Of a stretch of 64,000 nt of DNA, positions 17,957 through 28,400 are shown piece after piece. Location: positions 248,001-312,000 of the forward strand of contig NZ_CP051217.1 in assembly GCF_012516475.1 (NCBI RefSeq), in the 5' to 3' direction. The translations under genes were made by a program, and so were the position numbers. Position 1 is the stretch's first letter, and every line of letters begins with the position of its first letter. Below the pieces are notes generated by a model. The model made no database searches and was not told where the DNA came from. It saw nothing but the letters and a program-made list of their open reading frames with translations. The stretch is from Parasphingorhabdus halotolerans. Lineage in GTDB: Bacteria; Pseudomonadota; Alphaproteobacteria; Sphingomonadales; Sphingomonadaceae.

Positions 17957-20308
17957 ATGTCTCATGTTCCTGACCTTACAGCTGTAATTCTCGGTTTGAT
18001 TCTAGCCGCATGGCTCGCGGCTGGTGCGTGGGCGGTGTGGTCTGGTTTGGCGATGAAAAACAAGGCGGAAACAACGCTTCGTCAGTCTGGCCGGTTGGGA
18101 CGTTTGCTTGAAACTTCTCCCGCCTTGCCTTTGCTTGTGCGATCTGATGGCAAGTTGGAAGCATCTCAGCGCTTGATGCACTGGCTTGGGTTTGGTTATC
18201 TGCCGGCACATATATCGGAGTTGCATACGCCAAAAGCGGGAATGAGTCGGGAAGATCTGGAAGGTCTAACTGGCGACGTCAATCTCGCTCAAAAGTCAGG
18301 CAGCAATTTTACCCGCGCGATCAAGGTCGCGGGTTCTGACAAAGCACTTTTGATTCGCGGCGGATTGGCCGACCAAAAGATTGCGCCTAATGGCAGTGCC
18401 TTGTTGTGGGTATTTGATGCGACCGATAGTGAAGGGCAGATCGAGAAACTTCGTGATGAAAATGAAGCAGCGCGCGCGGCGTTTGACGCCCTATCAGCGC
18501 TGATTGAAGCAGCCCCGGTACCAATGTGGCATCGGTCGTCTGATTTGCGGCTAACTCTGGTTAACAGTGCTTATGTAAAAGCAGTCGATGCCGAAGATGG
18601 TGCGCAAGTCATTGCCGACGGGATTGAACTGATCGAGACGATTGACGGTGTCAGCCCGATAAACGCTGCCGCACAAGCAAAGGAAAAGGGCGAGCCATTG
18701 GAGCGCGTTGTTGCAACCACCGTTGGCGGCAAGCGGCGAATGACGCAGGTGGTCGATGTGCCTCTTGGAAAATCTGGAATCGCAGGTTACGCAATTGATA
18801 TCCAGCAATTGGAAGATGCCCGGAGGGAGCAGCGTCGTTTCATCGAATCCCAACGCGAAATGCTCGACAAGATATCGGCAGGCGTGGTCCAATTTGATGC
18901 TGATAAATCATTGAAGTTTTGCAATCTACCATTCCAGCGTATTTTCTCGATGCGCCAACAATGGATTGCGGAACGACCAGAATTCCCGCGGGTGCTGGAC
19001 CGGATGCGCGAGATGAACCGCATTCCCGAGGTTCGTGATTTCCCGGAATGGCGGGAAGAGAGGACGGACTGGTTTCACTCCAATGAGTCGATTGAAGAAA
19101 ATTGGTTGCTTGCCGATGGCACCCACCTCCGGGTCATTGCTAACCCGACACCGGATGGCGGTTTGCTTTTAATATTCGAGGATCGAACGGAGCAAGTGCA
19201 GCTTGCCAGTGCGCGCGATACATTGCTGCGCGTTCGCACTGCGACTTTTGACAACCTGTTCGAATCGCTTGCCGTGTTTGCTGCAGACGGCAAACTCAAC
19301 ATCTGGAATCACCAATTCGCTAAGAATTGGAGTTTGACGGACGACGAGCTTGGCAAGCATCCTCGCGTAGATGCGCTCATGCAGAAGATGGCGCGGCAGT
19401 TGAAACAGGCGGCTCGCATTTCAGAAGTCCGCGATAAAGTACGGACCGCGACAACGGACCGGATTCAGCAGGCTGGAACTCTCTCTTTCGCTGATGGTCG
19501 GCGTTTTGAATATGCAGCGATACCGCTTCCCGATGGCAATGCACTTTTCACGATGCTGGATATTTCCGACAGTCACCGCATTGAGCAAGCACTGCTCGAA
19601 CGTAATGAAGCTTTGGTCGAGGCAGATTCTATTAAGGCCAGCTTCCTGTCCAATATGAGTTACGAGTTCCGCACTCCACTGACTTCCATCGGTGGCTTTG
19701 CAGAATTACTCGACAACGGGATTGCAGGTCCACTGACCGAACAGGGACATGAATATACGAGGGCAATATTACAATCCGTGAAACGCCTTGGCACCCAGAT
19801 TGATAATGTGCTCGACCTTAGTCAGAGCGAGGCGGGCGCGTTACCAATTGCCAAGGAAAAGGTCAATCTCAACAAGCTTGTCGGAGACATTGCAGCGCAG
19901 TTTTCTGACGTGCTTCAGGCGCAGAAAATGGAAATTGTTCTACAACTTGATGACAAGCTTGGTTCAGCAATGGCAGATAAGAAGCGGCTGGGTCAGGCGA
20001 TTTGGCAGATTGTGGATAATGCCGTTCGATATACCGGCGAAGGAGGCCGAATATCAGTAAACGGCTCTGGCGATGTGAAACAAGCAGTCCTTCACATCTC
20101 GGACAACGGGCCGGGAATGAATGCGGGCCAGCAATCCAGAGCGTTTGATAGCTTCGCCCGGTCCCGTGACCAGAAAGCGGGTCAAAAAAAGGGCGGTCTC
20201 GGACTGCCTTTGGCACGGCAGCTCGTAATTGCCCACGGTGGGAGCCTTACGCTAACCTCCGAACTAGGTCAGGGTACGTTGGTGTCTATCCATCTTCCCC
20301 GCCAATGA
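17957..20308 (+). CDS. divL: DivL-type non-canonical histidine kinase (Tyr at phospho-acceptor site)
   Basis: Membrane-tethered sensor-kinase-like protein of 783 residues. One N-terminal transmembrane segment (about 8-30), several PAS-like domains (about 165-290, 295-410, 420-530), a DHp helix, and an HATPase_c domain (N-box IVDNAVRYT, G1 DNGPGM, G2 KGGLGLPLARQ). The phospho-acceptor His is replaced: the H-box reads SYEFRTPL with Tyr569, exactly the substitution that defines Caulobacter DivL, which controls CckA-CtrA signalling in the cell cycle. The downstream order tsaE-amgK-murU-addB-addA supports the assignment. Its stop overlaps nothing; tsaE begins at the next base. Confidence 0.92.
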   Translation: MSHVPDLTAVILGLILAAWLAAGAWAVWSGLAMKNKAETTLRQSGRLGRLLETSPALPLLVRSDGKLEASQRLMHWLGFGYLPAHISELHTPKAGMSREDLEGLTGDVNLAQKSGSNFTRAIKVAGSDKALLIRGGLADQKIAPNGSALLWVFDATDSEGQIEKLRDENEAARAAFDALSALIEAAPVPMWHRSSDLRLTLVNSAYVKAVDAEDGAQVIADGIELIETIDGVSPINAAAQAKEKGEPLERVVATTVGGKRRMTQVVDVPLGKSGIAGYAIDIQQLEDARREQRRFIESQREMLDKISAGVVQFDADKSLKFCNLPFQRIFSMRQQWIAERPEFPRVLDRMREMNRIPEVRDFPEWREERTDWFHSNESIEENWLLADGTHLRVIANPTPDGGLLLIFEDRTEQVQLASARDTLLRVRTATFDNLFESLAVFAADGKLNIWNHQFAKNWSLTDDELGKHPRVDALMQKMARQLKQAARISEVRDKVRTATTDRIQQAGTLSFADGRRFEYAAIPLPDGNALFTMLDISDSHRIEQALLERNEALVEADSIKASFLSNMSYEFRTPLTSIGGFAELLDNGIAGPLTEQGHEYTRAILQSVKRLGTQIDNVLDLSQSEAGALPIAKEKVNLNKLVGDIAAQFSDVLQAQKMEIVLQLDDKLGSAMADKKRLGQAIWQIVDNAVRYTGEGGRISVNGSGDVKQAVLHISDNGPGMNAGQQSRAFDSFARSRDQKAGQKKGGLGLPLARQLVIAHGGSLTLTSELGQGTLVSIHLPRQ

Positions 20309-20761
20309 ATGATACCAATGATAATAGATTCTGAAAAAGCGATGCTGGATTTGGGTGCTAATCTTGCCGATATCTTACAAATTGGTGATAAAGTTGCGCT
20401 GTCTGGAACGCTCGGTGCGGGTAAAACAACTTTTGCGAGAGGGCTAATGCGCGGTCTCGGGTTTGACGAAGAAGTACCAAGCCCGACATTTGCAATAGTG
20501 CAACAATATGAACCTCCCGAAACGCGACTGCCCGTTGCTCATGTCGATCTTTACCGGATAGAAGATACCGGTGACATTCGCGAACTGGGGCTTGGCGATG
20601 CTCTTGAATATGGCGCGCTAATCGCAGAATGGCCGGACCGGATGCCAGATGGCTTTTGGGATAATGGACTGCAAATCAAACTAGAGATAGAAACAGAAAA
20701 AACGCGGCGGTTGACTTGGACTGCCGGTCCCGCTTGGAAGAACCGATGGCCGATAACATGA
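20309..20761 (+). CDS. tsaE: tRNA threonylcarbamoyladenosine biosynthesis ATPase TsaE
   Basis: ATPase needed by the TsaBD complex for t6A37 modification of ANN-decoding tRNAs. 150 residues, normal length. Walker A GTLGAGKTTFARG near residue 34, then VPSPTFAIVQQYEP and the HVDLYRIED Walker B-like segment, all diagnostic. The gene starts right after the divL stop and runs into amgK, so it is inside an overlapping operon. An in-frame ATG at 20318 is an alternative start. Confidence 0.95.
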   Translation: MIPMIIDSEKAMLDLGANLADILQIGDKVALSGTLGAGKTTFARGLMRGLGFDEEVPSPTFAIVQQYEPPETRLPVAHVDLYRIEDTGDIRELGLGDALEYGALIAEWPDRMPDGFWDNGLQIKLEIETEKTRRLTWTAGPAWKNRWPIT

Positions 20762-21744
20762 CACCGCCTGCAGAGGCAGAAACCTTTTTAAATGAAAACG
20801 GATGGGTGGGTGCCCAGGTTATGCCGGTTGCTGGAGATGCTTCGTTCCGCCGCTATTTCCGGGTTATTGATGGTGAACGCAAAGCCATATTGATGGATGC
20901 GCCGCCACCACACGAAGATCCGCGTCCGTTCATTGCGATTGCTGAATATCTTAAGGCGCAAGGCTTGGCGGCTCCGGTAATTTTTGCCAAAGATCTTGAT
21001 CAGGGGTTGGTCTTGCTGGAAGATTTCGGCGATCATCGAATGCGCGAGCATCTAGATGAGTACCCCGAAGACGAACATAAAATTTATACGCAAACTGTTG
21101 ATCTGATCAGGGGACTTCATGGCAAGCCAGCTGCGGCGCTTCCGTTCTATGATTGGGCGCAATATTCACGTGAAACTGGCCTGCTGACTGAGTGGTATTG
21201 CCCGGCGCAAAATCTTGATGTCGATGTTCAGGGCTTTGTTGATGCTTGGCAAAAGGTATTGCAGCCAGTGCTTGATACCCAAAGCTCGCCGGTAACGGTC
21301 ATGCGAGATTACCATGCTGAGAACATCATGCTTCTTGATAATGGCGAGCTAGGGTTGCTGGATTTTCAGGACGCACTTACGGGCCATCCGGCTTATGATC
21401 TGGTATCTATGTTGCAAGATGCTCGCCGCGATGTATCTGATGAACTGGAAGCGGCGATGTTGGAATATTATCTCGACGGTCAAACCAGCGGAAATTCAGA
21501 AGTCTTCCGCAGCCATTATGCAATTCTAGGTGCGCAACGAAATACCAAGATAATCGGCATATTCACCCGCCTGTGCGTGCGTGATGGCAAACAACGGTAT
21601 CTGAATTTTCTACCGCGTATGTGGGGTCTGCTGGAGAAGGACCTGCGACATCCCGATCTGGCGATCGTTGCCAAATGGTTCGACAAGAATATCCCGAATG
21701 AAGTGCGCAGTCGAAAAATTTCGGCGGAAAGGGCAAACGCGTGA
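20746..21744 (+). CDS. amgK: N-acetylmuramate/N-acetylglucosamine kinase (aminoglycoside phosphotransferase fold)
   Basis: Anomeric sugar kinase of the peptidoglycan recycling route that bypasses de novo UDP-MurNAc synthesis. 332 residues. APH-fold motifs: GDASFRRYFRV in the nucleotide lobe, the catalytic loop MRDYHAENIMLL, and the metal-binding LLDFQDALTGHPAYDLVSML. The ATG at 20746 overlaps the end of tsaE and has GGAAGA upstream; ATG 20758 (overlapping the tsaE stop) is also possible. Immediately followed by murU, the partner enzyme, which fixes the function better than the fold alone. Confidence 0.9.
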   Translation: MADNMTPPAEAETFLNENGWVGAQVMPVAGDASFRRYFRVIDGERKAILMDAPPPHEDPRPFIAIAEYLKAQGLAAPVIFAKDLDQGLVLLEDFGDHRMREHLDEYPEDEHKIYTQTVDLIRGLHGKPAAALPFYDWAQYSRETGLLTEWYCPAQNLDVDVQGFVDAWQKVLQPVLDTQSSPVTVMRDYHAENIMLLDNGELGLLDFQDALTGHPAYDLVSMLQDARRDVSDELEAAMLEYYLDGQTSGNSEVFRSHYAILGAQRNTKIIGIFTRLCVRDGKQRYLNFLPRMWGLLEKDLRHPDLAIVAKWFDKNIPNEVRSRKISAERANA

Positions 21745-22457
21745 TCGCGGTTAAAACAGCAATGGTAATGGCTGCCGGATTAGGCACACGTATGCGGCCG
21801 TTGACGAATACGCGGCCAAAACCATTGGTTGAGGTCGCTGGAAAAGCGATGATTGATCATTGCTTCGACAAGCTCGAACAGGCCGGGGTGAGCACTGTCG
21901 TCGTCAACACCCATTATTTGCCTGACGCATTGGAATCGCATCTCGCATCTGCTGACTACCCATTTGAATTTCGCGTGTCGGATGAGCGCTTGCAACTGAT
22001 GGAAACTGGTGGAGGATTGGTACAGGCGCAGCAACTGATTGACGAGGATATTTTCTTTAGCATCAATAGCGATAATCTGTGGACAGATGGCGCTGAAAAT
22101 AGCTTTCAGCGGCTCGCTGATGACTGGAATGATAATCAAATGGACGGGCTATTACTGCTCGTACCGCGAGATTCGGCATATAACTATAACGGTGCCGGTG
22201 ACTTTGAACTGGATGAAATGGGGCGCATTTCGCGACGAAAACCGGAAAGCCGAGCGCCGTATGTCTGGACCGGTATTCAGCTGTTATCGAAGCGTTTTCT
22301 ACGCGATGCTCCCGAAGGACCGTTTTCGACCAACATATTGTGGGATCGCGCGATTGGAGAAGACCGCCTGTTTGGAATCGTCCATGACGGCGACTGGTTC
22401 GAAGTAGGGTCTCCGGACGCGATCGAACCCACCGAAAAAGCTTTGGCGAGTGCCTGA
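21741..22457 (+). CDS. murU: N-acetylmuramate-1-phosphate uridylyltransferase
   Basis: Makes UDP-MurNAc from MurNAc-1-phosphate in cell-wall recycling. 238 residues, nucleotidyltransferase fold: MVMAAGLGTRMRPLTNTRPKPLVEVAGKAMIDH at the N-terminus with the catalytic G-x-G-T-R and PKPL, the metal-binding SINSDNLW, and DWFEVGSPDAIEPTE at the C-terminus. The start is GTG at 21741, overlapping the amgK stop (GTGA). AmgK and MurU together underlie intrinsic fosfomycin tolerance in species that have them. Confidence 0.93.
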   Translation: MIAVKTAMVMAAGLGTRMRPLTNTRPKPLVEVAGKAMIDHCFDKLEQAGVSTVVVNTHYLPDALESHLASADYPFEFRVSDERLQLMETGGGLVQAQQLIDEDIFFSINSDNLWTDGAENSFQRLADDWNDNQMDGLLLLVPRDSAYNYNGAGDFELDEMGRISRRKPESRAPYVWTGIQLLSKRFLRDAPEGPFSTNILWDRAIGEDRLFGIVHDGDWFEVGSPDAIEPTEKALASA

Positions 22458-25440
22458 GCGGGCAAATCCAGCAGTTTATAATATCGCTGCTCATGGCGGT
22501 TTTGCGGACGCTCTGGCGCAGGGGCTAATTGATCGATTTGGTAAGGATCAATTCGGACTTGCACGGGGCCTGATCATCCTTCCTAACAATCGCGCACGGC
22601 GAGCGCTGCAGGAAGCCTTCGTCCGGCTAAGCGCCGATGGTTTGCTCTTGCCGCAAATGGCGGTGATTGGTGATTTGGAACTGGACGAGTCCATAGGTGT
22701 GGCGCTGGATAACGGAGAACTGGCGCTGGATATTCCGGCAGCGATTGATCCGCTCACGCGCATTTTGTCCATCGCCCGTTTGATTGAGACCGAAAGTGCC
22801 ACCCGAAAAGAACCGAAACTCGCAAAAGATGCGCTGCGTTTGGCGCGGGAATTTGCACGCACGCTCGATCAACTAACCGTTGAAGAGCTGACACTCAAAA
22901 ATTTGCTGGATATCGATGTGGAACCCGAGTTATCCGGCCACTGGCAGGACTCGCTGGCATTCTTTCGGATAATTGCGGAACGATGGGCAGCTCAGCTAGC
23001 CGCACTGGGATTGGTCGACGAGGCGATCCGGCGGAACCAGTTATTTGATGCAACGGCTGCTGCTTGGAAAATAACCCCGCCTCAAAATTTCGTAGTTGCA
23101 GCTGGAATCACCACCACGGCTCCGGCAATTGCCCGCCTGCTGAGGACTATTGCATTCATGCCGTCCGGGATGGTTGTTTTTCCCGATCTTGATATGGTGA
23201 TGTCTGATGAAGAATGGTCTTTGCTTGGGCCGTTCAAACCTGATCCGGAAAGCGGCAAGACGAAGCCTGCTCAAGAAACGCATCCGCAATATCACATGAA
23301 ATTACTACTCGATCGGATGTCGATAGCCCGTGCGGAAATTAATCGGTGGCCTCGCACCGGCGAGAGTGGTGCAGCGGCCAAGCGCAGCAAAGCGCTCAGT
23401 AATGCTTTTGCTATTCCGCAACTTACCGCGCTTTGGCAAGAACTGGATACTAACGAGCGTAGTCTCGCCGGAGTGCAAACCATCGAGGCGCGCAATAGTG
23501 CGGAGGAGGCTCAGATCGTGGCTCTGCTGGCGCGCGAGGCATTGGAAGAACCACAAAAGCGGGTTGCGATCATAACTCCGGATCGCACGCTGGCTGCACG
23601 GATTTCGGCTCACCTGTCGCGGTGGGAAATCAAGGCAGATGATACGGCGGGCCAACCGCTATCTAAGACTCCGGAAGGTGTGTTTTTCTTAGGCATGCTG
23701 TCGGCCATTGCCGAAGGATTTCCGCCAGCAAAGCTATTGGCTTTGCTCAAGCACCCCTTGGTCCAGTTCGGTGAGGCGCGACTGGAATGGCTCGAAAATG
23801 TCCGAAATCTGGATTTGCTACTCAGAGGACCGCGTCCTGCAACCGGACTTGAGGGCATTGATGCGTTGCTGAGCGACGATAATAGTCGAACCAGAACACT
23901 GCGGGAGAAAGTTAAGCCGTGGTGGAAGCCAACCCGGGCAATTTTTGAACCCAGCGATACTATTGCGAGCGGCAGTTTAAATTGGGCTGACATATTAGCC
24001 ACAGTGCGAGGGCAGGCGGAGCGTCTCACGAATGGTCAAATATGGGCTGGGCCCGCCGGACGGGAACTGGCCGACATTTTCTCTGAATTGGAAGTGCGCG
24101 CTGATCTGGGTCCGCAGGCGATTAAGCCAGAAGAGCTGGAAGGGTATTTCGGATTATTTCTGGCCAATATTTCGGTGCGGCCAGCCTATGGCGGACATCC
24201 GCGCATCGCAATCTATGGACTGCTGGAAGCGCGGCTCCAGCAAGCGGATTTGACTATCTGTTGCGCGCTTAATGAAGGCAGCTGGCCGCAAGCAATTACG
24301 CCTGATCCCTGGCTCGCGCCAATGGTCCGCAAATCGCTGGGATTGCCAGCGCAAGAGCGGCAAATAGGATTGTCTGCACATGATCTGGTTGGCGCGATGG
24401 GCGCGAAAAATGTCATACTCACCCGCGCCAAGCGCGATGGTTCGGGTCCCACAATCGCATCCCGCTTCCTTTTGCGTTTGCGGGCCATGTGTGGCGATAA
24501 TCTCAAAGAGCATCCGCTGGCTCTGCAATGGGCGGATGGGATTGACCGACCTGACGAGCAGATAGTCATCAAACAACCGGCGCCCGAGCCGAGCGCCGAA
24601 CAACGCAATGTAGCTCTGTCCGTAACCCATGTTGATCGTCTGATAGCCGATCCATTTGCCTTTTATGCACACCGGATATTGCGCCTGCGCGCTCTGGAGA
24701 TGGTGGATGCCGAGCCTAGCGCAGCGTGGCGTGGTACTGTCATTCACGATATGCTTGATAAATGGGCGAAAAAAGATGATTACGCGCCTGAAAAGCTGAA
24801 ACTGCGCACAAAAGCTTTCCTCGCGGATAGATCCACCCATCCATTGGCTCGAACATTATGGGCACCTCGGTTGATGCAAGGTCTATTGTGGATTGCGGAA
24901 ACTGTTGCCACAAACAGAGCGCAGGGGCGGGAACCGATTGCTTCGGAGACATTTGGTAGTGCTGAAATCGCCGGGGTGCGCCTATCTGGCATTGCGGACC
25001 GGATTGACCGGTTGCCGGATGGCGGATTGGCTGTGGTTGACTATAAAACTGGTGGGCCGCCGAGCAACAGAGCTGTTCATGAAGGCTTTAATCTCCAGCT
25101 CGGTTTACTCGGTGCGATAGCCGAAACCGGAGATTTTTGTGGCCTTTCGGGAGAAGCTAAAGGTTTTGAGTATTGGTCGCTGGCAAAAAAAGACGACGAT
25201 TTTGGTTATGTCGCCAGCCCGACCAACCCCCGCTCAAAAGACAGGATCGAAGCAGATGCCATGGTCGATCATGCGGTCGCGCATTTCAATGAAGCGGTGG
25301 ACAAATATATCCTTGGCAATGAACCAATGACCGCCAAACTCTATCCGGGATATGCGCCTTATGCGGACTATGACCAGCTGATGCGCCTTGAAGAATGGTA
25401 TGGACGCGGCGACTTTTCCTTTGGTGACAGTGAAACATGA
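22450..25440 (+). CDS. addB: double-strand break repair protein AddB
   Basis: Subunit of the AddAB helicase-nuclease that resects DNA ends for RecA-dependent recombination. 996 residues, typical of alphaproteobacterial AddB. An N-terminal inactivated helicase region (LIILPNNRARRALQEAF), and a C-terminal PDDEXK/RecB-type nuclease with WRGTVIHDMLDKW and the catalytic Asp and Lys in VVDYKTGGPPSN. Begins with GTG inside the end of murU, and its stop overlaps the addA start (ATGA), so expression is coupled. Confidence 0.95.
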   Translation: MPERANPAVYNIAAHGGFADALAQGLIDRFGKDQFGLARGLIILPNNRARRALQEAFVRLSADGLLLPQMAVIGDLELDESIGVALDNGELALDIPAAIDPLTRILSIARLIETESATRKEPKLAKDALRLAREFARTLDQLTVEELTLKNLLDIDVEPELSGHWQDSLAFFRIIAERWAAQLAALGLVDEAIRRNQLFDATAAAWKITPPQNFVVAAGITTTAPAIARLLRTIAFMPSGMVVFPDLDMVMSDEEWSLLGPFKPDPESGKTKPAQETHPQYHMKLLLDRMSIARAEINRWPRTGESGAAAKRSKALSNAFAIPQLTALWQELDTNERSLAGVQTIEARNSAEEAQIVALLAREALEEPQKRVAIITPDRTLAARISAHLSRWEIKADDTAGQPLSKTPEGVFFLGMLSAIAEGFPPAKLLALLKHPLVQFGEARLEWLENVRNLDLLLRGPRPATGLEGIDALLSDDNSRTRTLREKVKPWWKPTRAIFEPSDTIASGSLNWADILATVRGQAERLTNGQIWAGPAGRELADIFSELEVRADLGPQAIKPEELEGYFGLFLANISVRPAYGGHPRIAIYGLLEARLQQADLTICCALNEGSWPQAITPDPWLAPMVRKSLGLPAQERQIGLSAHDLVGAMGAKNVILTRAKRDGSGPTIASRFLLRLRAMCGDNLKEHPLALQWADGIDRPDEQIVIKQPAPEPSAEQRNVALSVTHVDRLIADPFAFYAHRILRLRALEMVDAEPSAAWRGTVIHDMLDKWAKKDDYAPEKLKLRTKAFLADRSTHPLARTLWAPRLMQGLLWIAETVATNRAQGREPIASETFGSAEIAGVRLSGIADRIDRLPDGGLAVVDYKTGGPPSNRAVHEGFNLQLGLLGAIAETGDFCGLSGEAKGFEYWSLAKKDDDFGYVASPTNPRSKDRIEADAMVDHAVAHFNEAVDKYILGNEPMTAKLYPGYAPYADYDQLMRLEEWYGRGDFSFGDSET

Positions 25441-28400
25441 GCGCCAATACGCCATCGCTTCATTCGCTTGCAGACAAGCAGGCTGATGCCGTGGAGCCTG
25501 AAGACAATATCTGGCTGAGTGCGTCTGCTGGTACTGGCAAGACGCAAGTGCTCACAGCGCGTGTACTCCGGCTTTTGCTTCGCGAAGGCGTTCACGCGGA
25601 GCACATATTATGCCTGACATTCACGAAGGCCGGTGCTGCGGAGATGGCGGAACGGATCAATCAGCAACTCGCGGCATGGGTGCGTATGCCGGCAAAACAA
25701 TTGCGTCTGGATCTTTTCGCAATCGGTGCATCTAACGATCCGGCGACTCAGGAACACGCGCGGACTTTATTCGCAAGGGTATTGGATGCGCGCGGCGGCG
25801 GGTTACGGATAATGACAATCCACAGCTTCTGCCAAACCTTGCTCGCCTCTTTCCCGGAAGAGGCCGGCATATCTGCGCTGTTCAAGCCAATTGAAGAGCG
25901 GGATCAGAAATTACTGGCGCGGCAAGCTCTGGGTGACCTGCTACTCGACGAGGAATCGAGTGGGCGAACTGAAATAATCGAAGCGATCCAGGCTTTAAGT
26001 GTTCGAATGGGCGAAGAGGCCACCGAAGCATTTCTTATGACTTGTGCGTCCAAAGCGGACGCAATGGAAAGTCTCCCTAGCGGCGCGTTACCCTTTGTTA
26101 GACGATTGTTGGGATTGCCGGTCGAGGCTTCTGCGGATGACTGGCTTGCAGAGCGGTGTTCCGACGCAAATATCGACAAAAACCAGATTGTTTCCTTGCA
26201 AAATGCAATGGCGGAATTTGGCGGTAAGAAGGAGCAGGAACGACAGCTGGTTATCCGTCAGTGGTTGGTGTTAAATGATCACGAACGCGGACAGGCCTTG
26301 GCAAGTGTTCACTACGCTTGGACGACCAAGACCACAGGCGCACCGCCTAAACCGACGAACGGATTGCTCAAGGCTTTCCCCCAATATGATGAGGTTTGCA
26401 GCGCGCTGATGATGTGGAGCAACGACCTGCTCGAAACAGCAACTCTATTTGAATATGCTGACCTGCTCGCTGGCGCTCTTAAGGCTGGGCAGGCTTTCCA
26501 TTGCCGTTACTCCGATGCCAAAAAACTGCAAGGTGTTGTAGATTTTGATGATATGATTCGGATGACCGCCCAATTGCTGGCAAAAGGGGATATGGCAGAA
26601 TGGATCCGCTACAAGCTGGATCAGCGTACCGATCACATATTGGTTGACGAGGCGCAGGATACAAATCTCGCGCAATGGGAAATCGTCCGCGCGCTGGCCG
26701 GAGAGTTTTTCTCCGGTATGGGAGCAAGCGCCGACAGGCTTCGGACGATGTTCACCGTGGGAGATTTCAAACAGGCAATTTTTGGATTCCAGGGTACTAG
26801 TCCGCATAACTACACCGCTGCTCGCGATGATTTCTTTGATCGCGCTAAGATGTCCGAGCGTCCATTCAATAATCTCTCGCTAGATCGCAGTTTCCGGACT
26901 ACACCGCCTGTGCTGAAAGTTGTAGATGCAACGCTGAAGCATATAGGCGCCGAGCAATTGGGGTTGAAGGAAGATATTCCTCCCCATCGTAGCTTCTATG
27001 CAGGCAAGCCGGGGAGCGTGCGTCTGTGGCGCCCTATTTCGCATGGCGCCGTCGCAAATCCTGAAGATGAAGAGTCCTGGATTGAAGATGAGAAGCGCCT
27101 TTTTGCGCAGAAACTTGCGGTACAAATAAAAGAATGGCTTTCGGACGAAAATCCATTGTGGCTGGACCGCGAGAATAGAAGACTTGAGCCAAAAGACGTG
27201 ATGATATTGGTCAGTAAACGGGATGACCTCAGCGCTTTGATTGTGGCCCGGTTGTTTGCCGAGCATGTGCCAGTTGCCGGAATTGACCGTATCAGGCTCA
27301 ATCAACCGCTGGTGGTGCAGGATTTGCTCGCTGCCATACGCTTTGTTCTGCAGCCAAATGATGATCTCAATCTCGCCAGTTTGCTGGTCTCGCCGTTGCT
27401 GGGATGGTCGCAGGACAATTTACTCGCGCACGGTTACCGTGGTGAGGAACACAAAGATCAAAGCCTATGGGAATATTTGCGAGGGCAGGCCGATATTGCG
27501 GAAAAAATCCAGCTGCTACGCGATCTACTGAATATGGCGGATTATGTAACGCCTTACCAGTTTTTGGAAAATATATTGTCCGGCCCGATGCAAGGGCGCA
27601 AAAATCTGGTGGCAAGGTTGAGCCACGCGGCGATCGATCCAATGGACGAGTTGCTGAACACAGCCATCGCATTCGAGCAGGACCATATAATCACGCTTCA
27701 GGGCTTTCTGGACTGGTTTGATCGCGGTGATGTCGAAATCAAGCGAGATCAGATGGCGGGCGGCAACGAAGTGCGGTTGATGACAGTCCACGGTGCGAAG
27801 GGCCTTCAGGCACCCCTTGTGATCTTGGCCAATGCCACCTTTGATCCTGCGAACAAGCGCAGCGGTGGATTTTCGATCCCTGAACCTGACCTACCAGACG
27901 ACGGAATCAGATATCCGGTGGTGCCAGTGCGCAAAGCGGAGCGCGTGGGTTTGCTAAATGCCTACGCAATAGTGGCAGATGCACGGGATATGGAAGAACA
28001 TTGGCGGCTTCTTTATGTAGCCATGACACGGGCCGAAGAGCATTTGGTAATTGCTGGCACACTAGGCCCACAAGCGAGGGGCGAGGTGCCTGAAGCTAGC
28101 TGGTATGGCGCGGTTGAACGAGGTTTAATGGGGCTGGACTGCGAATTACAGGACGATGCCAACTGGATCCAACAGCGCATATTCTATGGTGATAATCTGC
28201 CGATTGAACGCGCCTCTGAACCGCTGGCTTCTTCTGGTATTCCCGCAACTACCAAGCCCGCACTACCGCCATGGGTGTTGGATGCCGCTCCCGAGGAAGC
28301 CCGACCGCCGAGACCGCTAACACCATCCGATCTTGGCCCGGATGATGCCTCGAATCCTCCACCCAATGAGGATATGCGTCAAGCTGCCGAGCGCGGTATC